A stretch of 7,712 nt of DNA from Bacteroidia bacterium (GTDB lineage Bacteria > Bacteroidota > Bacteroidia > AKYH767-A > OLB10), in NCBI GenBank assembly GCA_025450095.1, contig JANWID010000117.1, forward strand, positions 1-7,712, in the 5' to 3' direction. The stretch's first letter is position 1, and every line of letters begins with the position of its first letter. Both the position numbers and the translations under genes were made by a program. This document shows positions 1-7,364 of this stretch, one piece after another. The notes beneath the pieces are model-generated. The model searched no databases. It was not told where the DNA came from and worked only from the letters and a program-made list of their open reading frames with translations.

Positions 1-1377
1 CTTAACAGTTGGGTGGTAGCGACACTTGGATTCAATTATAATATTGATACAATCGTAATGCCGATTGCCGGTATTGCAGGAATTGGTATGGCTTTTTCCA
101 ACAACCAATCAAAGTGGTTTTTGTGGTTTAAATTCTTTTTTAGTCTGGCATTTTTATTTATTGCACTCGGCTTCATCAAAAATGGTATGGAGGGTTGGGT
201 AAAGCAAGCAGATCTATCTCACTTTAATACGTATCCTATAATCGCATTCTTCGCGGTGGGAGTATTCTTCACGGCTATTGTTCAATCGGGATCGGTTACA
301 ATGGCACTGGCATTAAGCGCTCTGCACACAAATATCATTTCGTTGTATGCTGGAACAGCGCTGGTATTGGGTGCTGAGATAGGAACCACATTGAAATTGT
401 TTTTAGCTTCTGCGGGAGGACAGGCGGTTAAGAAGAAATTAGCATTAGGTAACTTTTTTTTCAATGTGATTATTGCCGCGATCATTCTATTACTGTTGAA
501 ACCAGTGAACCAACTAATAACGGAGGTTCTTAATATTAAAGAACCACTTATTGCACTGGTATTTTTTCAAAGTTTCGTGAATATAAGTTGCATCATACTT
601 TTTTTCCCCTTCCTGAAATTTATTGGTAAGATCCTGGACAAACGATATCCGGCTACTGAAGATGAAAGTTTTTATATCAGTAAAGTTCCCATATCGGATA
701 CGGGGATGTCACTCGAGGCCCTGGAAAATGAAGTAAAACAATTTATTAACTATGTAATTGCGTATAATTTTGAATCATTTAATTTAAGTCAATTAAGCCT
801 TCAGGAAAAGAAACAGAATAAAAAATTTGACAGCAAGGAGCTTATAGAGAAATATGATTTCATAAAAAAATTACATGGGGAAATGCATGGATTTTGTTTG
901 AAAGTGTTGAATGCATCACCTTCAAAGCAAGAAACAGAACGACTTGATCAATTGATTTCTTCTATTCGAAATTTCATGTACGCTACGAAAAATATCCGGG
1001 ATATACAGCGGGATATTGAACAATTAAAAAATTCATCCAATGATGTTAAATATGAAATCTATATTCAATATAGAAATGAGATTTCAGAATTTTACAGCCG
1101 GGTACTGAAAATGCTGATTAAGGAGAATAGCGCCAACAGTATGGAAGAATTAAGCGCCGTATATCAAATTATAAGTACCGGTTATTCAGATTCGCTGAAG
1201 CGGTTATACCATGAAAACCTCACAAAAAAAGTAAACGAAATTGAAATATCTACATTATTTAACTTTAACCGCGAGTTATATACTTCTTATAAATCAATGT
1301 GGTTTGGATTAAAAGATTTTCTGCTTACTACACGGGAGGCAGAACAATTCGATGCCTTACCGGGTTTCATCCGTTGA
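1..1377 (+). CDS. Na/Pi cotransporter family protein with PhoU-like C-terminal domain (5' partial)
   Basis: The reading frame is open from base 1 (LNSW precedes the first possible GTG start at 13), so the gene begins outside the window; 458 residues are visible. The family is a sodium-dependent phosphate (or other anion) transporter of the inner membrane built from two inverted repeats. The window appears to begin just after the first repeat's conserved GTT motif. Visible residues 1-215 hold about six hydrophobic segments and the second repeat: TAIVQSGS (Q95-S98) where the family usually has QSSS, then GAEIGTT (124-130) where GANIGTT is usual. From about residue 236 to the end the protein is hydrophilic and helical, as in the PhoU-like regulatory domain fused to bacterial members such as YjbB. 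Roughly 100-130 N-terminal residues should be missing. The stop overlaps the convergent ribokinase gene by 21 bp. Family call is secure; the substrate is not, given the altered motifs. Confidence 0.85.
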   Translation, partial: LNSWVVATLGFNYNIDTIVMPIAGIAGIGMAFSNNQSKWFLWFKFFFSLAFLFIALGFIKNGMEGWVKQADLSHFNTYPIIAFFAVGVFFTAIVQSGSVTMALALSALHTNIISLYAGTALVLGAEIGTTLKLFLASAGGQAVKKKLALGNFFFNVIIAAIILLLLKPVNQLITEVLNIKEPLIALVFFQSFVNISCIILFFPFLKFIGKILDKRYPATEDESFYISKVPISDTGMSLEALENEVKQFINYVIAYNFESFNLSQLSLQEKKQNKKFDSKELIEKYDFIKKLHGEMHGFCLKVLNASPSKQETERLDQLISSIRNFMYATKNIRDIQRDIEQLKNSSNDVKYEIYIQYRNEISEFYSRVLKMLIKENSANSMEELSAVYQIISTGYSDSLKRLYHENLTKKVNEIEISTLFNFNRELYTSYKSMWFGLKDFLLTTREAEQFDALPGFIR

Positions 1378-2274
1378 TATGAGTTCATTCCTATATGGCA
1401 TCGAAGTTTGAGCACCCATACGGGTAACAGAAATAGAAGCGGCTTTACACGCAGTAGATATAGCGTTATTCCAATCACTGCCCATAGTGAGTTCTGTTGC
1501 CAGTACACCATTAAATACATCGCCCGCTGCAGTGCTGTCAACAGCTTTTACTATTGGAGCAGGAATCATCATTTCGATTTCTGTATTCTTGAAGTATGCA
1601 CCTGCCGAACCCATGGTGATAATAACATTCAGTACACCCAACTCCAGTAATTTTCCGGCAGCTTTAGCGGCAGATAAATTATCTGATACTTTGATTCCAG
1701 TTAATATTTCCGCTTCGGTTTCATTGGGTGTTAATAAGAATAAGTGCTTAAACAATTCTTCTGGTAGTTTAACCGCCGGTGCGGGATTCAGTATAACCTT
1801 TTTGTGATGATAAGAAGCTAACTGTGCCGCGAACAAAACAGTTTTTACAGGCACCTCCAGTTGCATCAGAATTATTTCTGCCGACTTGATTTCATTTTCC
1901 GCCGCTTTAATATCTAATTCCGATAAAGCATCGTTTGCTCCGGGAGCAACAACAATTTCATTTTCTCCATTGGCATCAACAGTAATCAATGCCACACCCG
2001 AAGCTTTTTCCGGATCAATTGATATATGTTTAATATTGATTCCTTCTTGTTGAAATACGGTGATTGCGGATCGTCCAAATATATCATCTCCCGTTTTGCA
2101 GATAAATAATATATCACCTCCCATTCTTGCAGAAGCAACTGCCTGGTTAGCGCCTTTGCCGCCAGAAAACATAAAGAACTCCCCACCTAATATGGTTTCA
2201 CCCGGCGCGGGGAATTGATGAGTCTTTACTACCATATCGGTATTGGAACTACCTATTACAACAATTTTTGACAT
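1357..2274 (-). CDS. rbsK: Ribokinase (PfkB family)
   Basis: Cytoplasmic kinase that transfers phosphate from ATP to D-ribose, giving ribose 5-phosphate. At 305 residues it matches the usual length (E. coli RbsK has 309). Visible family marks in order: N-terminal strand and sugar-binding segment GSSNTD (8-13); the first PfkB signature around GGKGANQ (38-44); NPAPA (163-167); TPNETE (182-187); nucleotide-site TMGSAGAY (220-227); and the second PfkB signature DSTAAGD (246-252), whose D252 should be the catalytic base. The C-terminal stretch SVTRMGAQTSMP (282-293) closely resembles true ribokinases rather than fructokinases or adenosine kinases. The start ATG has only a weak GGAAA, 4 nt upstream (2279-2283). 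It lies 27 bp after the sugar permease gene on the same strand, so co-transcription is likely. Its last 21 bp overlap the end of the convergent transporter gene. No RbsD mutarotase or regulator gene is beside it. Confidence 0.93.
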   Translation of the reverse strand: MSKIVVIGSSNTDMVVKTHQFPAPGETILGGEFFMFSGGKGANQAVASARMGGDILFICKTGDDIFGRSAITVFQQEGINIKHISIDPEKASGVALITVDANGENEIVVAPGANDALSELDIKAAENEIKSAEIILMQLEVPVKTVLFAAQLASYHHKKVILNPAPAVKLPEELFKHLFLLTPNETEAEILTGIKVSDNLSAAKAAGKLLELGVLNVIITMGSAGAYFKNTEIEMMIPAPIVKAVDSTAAGDVFNGVLATELTMGSDWNNAISTACKAASISVTRMGAQTSMPYRNELISTDETR

Positions 2275-2301
2275 AACATTTCCAAATAGATTAGTTGAAT
2301 A

Positions 2302-3297
2302 TTAGCGGGCGTAAATGATCAGGCCTATTCCAAGAATATAAAGTAGCAGCATTATATTTAATAGAGTGGATACTCCTCTTGGCGCATTTTTAAATTCGCG
2401 CCATATAAAAATTCCCCATATAGCGGCTACAACGGTTGCTCCTTGACCCAGTCCGTAAGAAATAGCAGCACCTGCCTTTCCGGAAGCGATAATACTAAAC
2501 GACATTCCAATGCACCATATAACTCCACCCAGTATACCTGTGAAATGATTACGAAAGCCACCTTTGAAATAGTGGGCAAAACTCACAGGCGCACCCACAA
2601 ATGGTTTTCGCATGATATAGGTGTTGAATAAAAAATTGCTCAACAAAATACCCATTGCAAAAAACACCATCGCGGTATACGGACTTAGTTTACCATCCTC
2701 CGGTACCGTAAAGTCGGTAAACATGGCTTTAGCTACAAACCGATAAAAGAAGCCCATCAATAAGCCTGCGGTAATGGATAACATTAATGCTTTGGTTGAA
2801 GGAGAGGAATTTTGAGTGGACGTTTTTTTATATGCTCTTGCATTCAGGAATATTGCAACCGCTATTAATGCGACTCCTGCAAATAGTAATCTCCAATCGC
2901 CCTGTGGAGTATCAATATAATTTACAATAACACCCAATACTAAAGCGATTCCGATTCCGACGGGGAATGCGACCGACATGCCCGCGATAGAAATGGCGGC
3001 AACCAATAGAATATTAGCTGCGTTGAAAACAACTCCTCCCAATGTTGCAGATAATAGATTTGAATTACTAGCCTGCGATACATCGGCCATAAAGCCTCTT
3101 CCTTGCTGACCATTACTGCCCAATGTGAATGCAAGCAGCAATGACAACAAAAGAATACCAATTACATAGTCCCAATAGAATAATTCAAATCGCCAGCTGC
3201 GTGCGGCTAGTTTTTGAGTATTTGCCCATGAGCCCCAACAGAGCATGGTAATGATACAGAAAAGAACTGCCATGGGATAGCTTTCCAGGATGAACAT
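2302..3297 (-). CDS. Sugar permease of the DMT superfamily, GRP/RhaT-like (probable ribose transporter)
   Basis: An integral inner-membrane protein of 331 residues with about ten hydrophobic helices (roughly 9-24, 40-60, 83-103, 108-128, 136-152, 169-187, 205-222, 250-270, 276-297, 310-329). The first helix ends in CWGSWANTQKL (20-30), and glycine-rich segments such as FPVGIGIALVLG (111-122) and SYGLGQGATVVAAIWG (280-295) fit the glucose/ribose porter and rhamnose symporter branch of the drug/metabolite transporter superfamily. Such proteins are often labelled multidrug DMT permease, but drug export is unlikely here because ribokinase follows 27 bp downstream; import of ribose or a related sugar is the better inference. 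The ATG at 3297 is preferred because the MFI..SYP N-terminus fits what I recall of relatives, although a second ATG at 3273 has a GGAAAG 7 nt upstream. It is the first gene of its unit; no convincing promoter is visible upstream. Confidence 0.82.
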   Translation of the reverse strand: MFILESYPMAVLFCIITMLCWGSWANTQKLAARSWRFELFYWDYVIGILLLSLLLAFTLGSNGQQGRGFMADVSQASNSNLLSATLGGVVFNAANILLVAAISIAGMSVAFPVGIGIALVLGVIVNYIDTPQGDWRLLFAGVALIAVAIFLNARAYKKTSTQNSSPSTKALMLSITAGLLMGFFYRFVAKAMFTDFTVPEDGKLSPYTAMVFFAMGILLSNFLFNTYIMRKPFVGAPVSFAHYFKGGFRNHFTGILGGVIWCIGMSFSIIASGKAGAAISYGLGQGATVVAAIWGIFIWREFKNAPRGVSTLLNIMLLLYILGIGLIIYAR

Positions 3298-3433
3298 GGT
3301 AGTAATCGTTTTGGTTAATCCTACAAGTTATTTCAAAAATCGGAGTCGATAATTGGAAACATTTATTATCCTTTAATGGCAATGTTAGTTTGATTAAGGG
3401 AAATGCATTTGATTAGTACGTAGGCGATGGTGC

Positions 3434-3443
3434 GAGTTAACTC
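3434..3443. repeat. 10-bp perfect palindrome (GAGTTAACTC), possible operator
   Basis: GAGTTAACTC reads the same on both strands and is followed at once by a further partial copy of the half-site (TTAACT, 3445-3450 region). It lies about 43 bp upstream of the candidate -7 box of the rightward gene and 137 bp from the permease start. This could be a regulator binding site, but no regulator gene is in the window and a 10-bp palindrome is not rare in AT-rich DNA. Confidence 0.25.
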
Positions 3444-3485
3444 TTAACTGGTCAGAATTCTACATTACGGTTATTACAATACGTA

Positions 3486-3493
3486 TACTTTTG
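3486..3493 (+). promoter_or_regulatory. Candidate Bacteroidota -7 promoter box (TACTTTTG)
   Basis: The octamer TACTTTTG fits the Bacteroidota primary sigma factor -7 consensus TAnnTTTG exactly. It would place transcription start near 3500 and give a leader of about 45 nt before the ATG at 3545. The weakness is that no TTG-type -33 element stands about 19-21 bp upstream. A short AT-rich octamer like this can occur by chance, so the call is tentative. Confidence 0.35.
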
Positions 3494-3544
3494 GCCGCTT
3501 TTATAGGAGGGTATATTCTATTATTAAAACTAATTTTTCTTGAA

Positions 3545-6244
3545 ATGAGATCCACTAAACTTTTTTTATCAGCCATTATTTCAATGGCTGTTCTAACGAT
3601 CGCTTATTATGCGATAACAAATTTTTCCAAAAATCCTTCCGCAAAAATTGAAAATGAAGAAGAGGAAGGATTGGTAGCTTATGAGATGATGGGGTTGTGG
3701 GGTGAAATGCGGGCATATCCATTTGCTTCTATTCCCGAAGGAAAATTCAATGAGGGATACAAGAAGATGAAAGATGATGAGGAACGAAAAAGAAATCTTC
3801 GCTCATCAAAAATTACAAGTGAAGCCGCTGCTGTTATGTCAACACCCTGGACACCGTTAGCGCCTAAAAATTTTGGAGGAAGAATTCTTAGTCTTGCTTT
3901 TCATCCTACCGATGCAAATATAATGTGGGTAGGTTCTGCAAGTGGTGGTTTATGGAAAACAACGAATGGTGGAACCGGAGCTGTTGATGGAATTAACTGG
4001 GTAAATGTGCCAACTGGATTTCCTGTATTAGGGATCAGTACAATCGCTGTCAATCAAACAAACGCAAATGAAATTTATTTAGGAACGGGTGAAGTATATA
4101 ATTCGGGTGGTAATGGATACCAGGGTCATAACGATAGAACCTTCAGAGGTTCTTATGGTATTGGTGTGCTTAAATCAACAGATGGAGGAACTACCTGGAG
4201 CAAAGCGCTTGATTTTTCTGCATCGAGTTTGAAAGGAGTGGCAGATATAATCATCAACCCTACCAGACCTGCTACTGTTTTTGCGGCTACAACAGATGGA
4301 GTATATCGTTCCCATAATTCCGGTGCGAATTGGACACTGATTCATTCTACACCGATGGCGATGGATATTTGTATGAAACCAGGTGATACAAGTACTTTAT
4401 ATATTGGTGCGGGAAATTTTGGGTCAACTGGTTTTGGTATTTACAAAAGCACCAATGCAGGTGCTGCAGCGGTAACGTTTACTAAATTGACAAGCGGTCT
4501 TCCAACTGCTATCAGTGGAATGATACGCCTGCACATCAGTGCCAACAATGTAACTAAAGTATATGCAAGCATTGGTAAATCGCCAACAGGTACCGAGGCT
4601 TGTGGTTTGTATTCTTCCACCAATGGCGGAACCAGCTGGACAAAAGCAAGCAATACTGCTTACACCAGCAACCAGGGTTGGTACGCGCATGATGTAGTTG
4701 CAAGTCCCACCAACGCCAATACTATTTATGTAGCGGAAATGGATATGTATAAATCAACGACAGGAAGTGGAAACCTCACTAAACTTTCTGATTGGAGTTT
4801 ATGGAATTTTAACAACAGCACGGTAGGAACACAGAATGAGGGAACTACTAATAAATACGTGCACGCGGATATTCATCATTTATATATCTCACCTTTTAAT
4901 AGCAGCACGATATTCGCTTGTACCGATGGTGGATTGTTCAAAACAACAAATAGTGGATCTTCATTTGTAGGATTGAATGGTGGATTACAAACAGCCCAGA
5001 TTTACGCAAATATGGCAATCTCTGCTACTGATCCAAATTTTATGATACTTGGATTACAGGATAACGCAACGTTTTTATACCAGGGCGCACCGGGTTGTGT
5101 AAGAAAAATTGGTGGGGATGGTTTTTCAGCGGCTATTGATCCCACTAATGATAATACCTGTTTTGGAAGCTTATATTATTTTTCTGTTTATAAATCCACT
5201 AACAGAGGCTCAACGTTTAGTGTAGTAAATAATAATTCCAGCGGAACAGAAAAAGCTTGTTTTAGTTCTCCATTGGTGATGAGTAAAAATAATCCTAACA
5301 TCATGTATGGTGGAACTATTTACGTAAAGAAGTCAACCAATAAAGGAGGCACATGGGCAAATGCAAATGGTGGAGTTGTATTAAGCAATAGTTCAGCGCC
5401 CATTATTAAGATGGCCGTTAGCAATAGTAATGAGAACAAGCTTTACGCGGCAACAACACCGGGTGGTGGAGCAAGAAGCAAACTATTCAGAAGTACCAAC
5501 GGAGCAACTTCCTTCACAGAAATTACAGGAACATTGCCCGATCGTTATTATACAGATATCGTGGTGGATCCCACCAACGACAACCGTATATTAGTTACAT
5601 TATCAGGTTTCGGCAGCGGTCATATTTTTTATAGCGGCGACCAGGGTGCAACCTGGACGGATATCAGTGGTAACTTACCTGATGTGCCACACAACACGGC
5701 CATTTTCGATCCTGCTAATACGCAAACAATTGTTATTGGGAATGATTTTGGAGTTTATTATACCACAGGCTTTATTGATGGAACCGTAGCTCCCGATTGG
5801 CTACCCTATAATGATGGCTTAACAGATGCAACGATGGTAATGGATATCCTTGTTGCCCCCAACAATAAATTGAGAATGGGTACACATGGTAAAGGACTTT
5901 GGGAAGCAGATATGCCACAGCCGGGTGGTTCATCACTTCTTGTTGCAAGGGAATTACAATCCTCCGCGGACAAGAAAACAAAAATAGCCCCTATCAACAG
6001 CGCTATTTACCCCAATCCAACAAGAGGGTCTTTCAATATTTCATTAAATAATATACCCAATGCAGCAAAAGCGTCTATAAGAATTTATAGCCAAACAGGT
6101 GTATTGGTGCATCAATTCAATGCCGACTTACAGGAAGGCAGCAATAATATACAAGCGAATGCAGGCTTATTAAAAGCAGGCCAGTACCAGGTAATTATTG
6201 AAACAGGAACAACAAGGGTTGTACAGAAGTTGATCAAACAATAA
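3545..6244 (+). CDS. Exported beta-propeller (BNR/Asp-box repeat) protein with T9SS type A sorting domain
   Basis: A large secreted protein (899 residues). The ATG at 3545 is chosen over an in-frame TTG at 3491 because it gives a proper export signal: MRSTK then a hydrophobic run (about L6-I24). A charged linker follows (about 35-95), then the propeller, opening with a GGR segment and SASGGLWKTTNGG. Ten Asp-box-like S/T-x-D/N-x-G-x-T-W/F motifs start near residues 137, 210, 255, 301, 357, 466, 550, 596, 649 and 696, fitting one or two sialidase-type or sortilin-like propellers. LQDN (504-507) and GGDG (523-526) recur in Bacteroidota relatives. Residues from Y822 (YPNPTRGSF) to the KLIKQ end form the T9SS type A sorting domain, so the protein should cross the outer membrane and be surface-anchored or released. 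It lacks the GH74 xyloglucanase TD-x-GGAYRWD signature and a sortilin Cys-rich domain, so enzyme activity cannot be claimed. Followed by a strong terminator; apparently a single-gene unit. Confidence 0.88.
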   Translation: MRSTKLFLSAIISMAVLTIAYYAITNFSKNPSAKIENEEEEGLVAYEMMGLWGEMRAYPFASIPEGKFNEGYKKMKDDEERKRNLRSSKITSEAAAVMSTPWTPLAPKNFGGRILSLAFHPTDANIMWVGSASGGLWKTTNGGTGAVDGINWVNVPTGFPVLGISTIAVNQTNANEIYLGTGEVYNSGGNGYQGHNDRTFRGSYGIGVLKSTDGGTTWSKALDFSASSLKGVADIIINPTRPATVFAATTDGVYRSHNSGANWTLIHSTPMAMDICMKPGDTSTLYIGAGNFGSTGFGIYKSTNAGAAAVTFTKLTSGLPTAISGMIRLHISANNVTKVYASIGKSPTGTEACGLYSSTNGGTSWTKASNTAYTSNQGWYAHDVVASPTNANTIYVAEMDMYKSTTGSGNLTKLSDWSLWNFNNSTVGTQNEGTTNKYVHADIHHLYISPFNSSTIFACTDGGLFKTTNSGSSFVGLNGGLQTAQIYANMAISATDPNFMILGLQDNATFLYQGAPGCVRKIGGDGFSAAIDPTNDNTCFGSLYYFSVYKSTNRGSTFSVVNNNSSGTEKACFSSPLVMSKNNPNIMYGGTIYVKKSTNKGGTWANANGGVVLSNSSAPIIKMAVSNSNENKLYAATTPGGGARSKLFRSTNGATSFTEITGTLPDRYYTDIVVDPTNDNRILVTLSGFGSGHIFYSGDQGATWTDISGNLPDVPHNTAIFDPANTQTIVIGNDFGVYYTTGFIDGTVAPDWLPYNDGLTDATMVMDILVAPNNKLRMGTHGKGLWEADMPQPGGSSLLVARELQSSADKKTKIAPINSAIYPNPTRGSFNISLNNIPNAAKASIRIYSQTGVLVHQFNADLQEGSNNIQANAGLLKAGQYQVIIETGTTRVVQKLIKQ

Positions 6245-6265
6245 ACGAGTTAGTCTATTTTCATG

Positions 6266-6299
6266 AGGCCCCGCTGAGAATGCGGGGTCTTGTTTTTTT
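6266..6299 (+). terminator. Intrinsic terminator after the T9SS propeller gene
   Basis: A 9-bp stem (AGGCCCCGC at 6266-6274 with GCGGGGTCT at 6282-6290, one G-T wobble) closes a 7-nt loop and is followed by TGTTTTTTT. It lies 22 bp past the stop codon. There is no A-run on the left side, so it should act only for rightward transcription and not for the convergent gene ending at 6316. Confidence 0.9.
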
Positions 6300-6315
6300 G
6301 TTCTGGATGAGAGTA

Positions 6316-7227
6316 TTATTCATACGAATAAATAGCAGATAATTCCTTGCCGTTGTTTTGCCTCTCAGTTATTTTCGATAAAGTTCCATTTGAATTATAA
6401 TAATAAAACATCTCCATACTTTTTTTATACACAGGTTTGGGTTTGCCAAACAAATAGGGCTGCTGATTTGGTATAGGAACCTGGGTTATTATTTCAAACA
6501 GAATATGAGTGCATTGACCGGATGAATTGTAAGTCCAGGAATATCTTCCCCTGGGATGTTCCATTTCAATCAATGTATTTTTTCTTCGATGTTTTCTAGT
6601 GAATTTAGTTGTTTGCAATGAAGGGTCTGAGTAACTAGCACTGTCTAATAAACCATCGTTATTATAATAGTATAAAATGTGAAAGGGCTCCGCCGCTTTA
6701 AGCAGCTTGGTTAACTTGATTAGTTGCCCTTTTTCATTATAATATTTATAGTCAATCAGGGTGTCCCCGTTAACTACTACAAGTCCGTTAAATATTGTTG
6801 TTGAAGTATATTTTGCTGAGTTCTTGTCAAGACACTCGGTTGTATATTTACAATACAAGGTTCCTTTAGCATCGTACATCTTAATTTCGTACAACTGACC
6901 AGTACTTTCGTACCAGAAAATATTGTTCATACAAAAAATGGAAAAACTTTCGGGGTTATATAGGCAAAATTGTAATGATTCGATATTTCCATTTTGATCA
7001 AGTGAATAGGTTTTTGAAGCAAACGATGTGCTAACAATCGGCGGGCTTTGGCGTATAGTAACTTTTCTTATTCCAGCCTTAACGAGAATTTCTTTTTTAT
7101 TAATGAGGGTATCAGCAAAGATGTCGTTGTTAATGCCCATAGGGAAGAACTGATTAACCAACACCTGCGCAGGTACAGCGTTGTTAAATAACAGGATAGA
7201 GAAAAATAAGAAACTAAACTTTGACAT
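6316..7227 (-). CDS. Exported protein of unknown function with YD-like repeats
   Basis: I do not recognise this 303-residue protein as a named family. Residues 1-20 form a clear Sec signal peptide (MSKF, a hydrophobic run, then VPA before Q21), with no lipobox cysteine, so a soluble periplasmic or secreted protein is expected. The mature part carries about seven short repeats of the pattern Y-(Y/N/D)-x-x-x-G-x-(L/I), for example at 74-85, 105-113, 117-124, 162-170, 186-194, 231-239 and 275-283. These resemble the YD repeats of RHS proteins and the MORN_2-like repeats of YwqK-type proteins, which form beta-strand arrays; no core toxin or enzyme domain is present. The start ATG lacks a Shine-Dalgarno sequence. 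It converges with the propeller gene and is separated from the upstream permease gene by a terminator, so it is probably transcribed alone. It ends shortly after its last repeat, at SYE. Confidence 0.8.
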   Translation of the reverse strand: MSKFSFLFFSILLFNNAVPAQVLVNQFFPMGINNDIFADTLINKKEILVKAGIRKVTIRQSPPIVSTSFASKTYSLDQNGNIESLQFCLYNPESFSIFCMNNIFWYESTGQLYEIKMYDAKGTLYCKYTTECLDKNSAKYTSTTIFNGLVVVNGDTLIDYKYYNEKGQLIKLTKLLKAAEPFHILYYYNNDGLLDSASYSDPSLQTTKFTRKHRRKNTLIEMEHPRGRYSWTYNSSGQCTHILFEIITQVPIPNQQPYLFGKPKPVYKKSMEMFYYYNSNGTLSKITERQNNGKELSAIYSYE

Positions 7228-7249
7228 TTAGATAAGGGTTAAAATCGCT

Positions 7250-7257
7250 GAAATATA
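7250..7257 (-). promoter_or_regulatory. Weak candidate -7 box for the YD-repeat protein gene
   Basis: On the minus strand the octamer TATATTTC matches seven of the eight positions of TAnnTTTG and sits 22 bp before the ATG at 7227, which would give a short leader. About 19 bp further upstream there is only a CATTT, a poor -33 match. A separate promoter is expected here because a terminator stands just upstream, but this exact site is uncertain. Confidence 0.25.
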
Positions 7258-7309
7258 CAAAAACAAATGATTGCTTAAATGTTAGAGGCTACATTCATTA
7301 TTAGTATTT

Positions 7310-7337
7310 AAAAAGGGGCTCCGAAAAGCCCCTTTTT
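7310..7337 (-). terminator. Intrinsic terminator after the ABC permease gene (symmetrical)
   Basis: A perfect 11-bp inverted repeat (AAAAAGGGGCT at 7310-7320, AGCCCCTTTTT at 7327-7337) encloses a 6-nt loop CCGAAA. Read leftward it lies 27 bp past the stop of the permease gene and ends in a T-run, so it terminates that gene. The A-run on one side and T-run on the other would let it work in both directions, although no rightward gene enters it. Confidence 0.88.
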
Positions 7338-7364
7338 GTAACCGAATTATTATTTTATAGTGAA

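Larger units (their letters stand above)
3298..3544. other. Divergent intergenic region between sugar permease and propeller gene
   Basis: This 247-bp gap is the longest gene-free stretch in the window and must hold the start signals for both flanking genes. I see a candidate plus-strand -7 box at 3486-3493 and a 10-bp palindrome at 3434-3443. For the leftward permease gene I could not find a box matching TAnnTTTG with an upstream TTG at proper spacing. No small gene, tRNA or riboswitch-like structure is evident. Confidence 0.6.

Noticed and set aside
1408..1807. Plus-strand open frames opposite the ribokinase gene
   Set aside because: They lie wholly within rbsK on the other strand, lack recognisable domains, and rbsK is intact with all family motifs.
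2302..3297. Multidrug efflux role for the DMT permease
   Set aside because: Length and helix motifs fit the GRP/RhaT sugar branch better than small drug exporters, and ribokinase follows directly.
3334..3341. Possible -7 box GATTTTTG on the minus strand for the permease gene
   Set aside because: One mismatch to TAnnTTTG and no TTG at the proper distance upstream; too weak to list as a promoter.
4424..4690. Minus-strand open frames opposite the propeller gene (also at 5772-5997)
   Set aside because: They are antisense to a continuous well-supported coding region with repeating motifs and have Cys/Pro-rich, non-protein-like translations.
3545..6244. GH74 xyloglucanase or sortilin/VPS10 receptor identity for the propeller protein
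   Set aside because: Asp-box repeats are shared by many propeller families. The GH74 TD-x-GGAYRWD signature and the sortilin Cys-rich module are absent, so only a fold-level call is made.
6316..7227. RHS toxin or polymorphic toxin system
   Set aside because: The protein is only 303 residues, has its own signal peptide, no PxxxxDPxGL-like core end or C-terminal toxin domain, and no immunity gene beside it.
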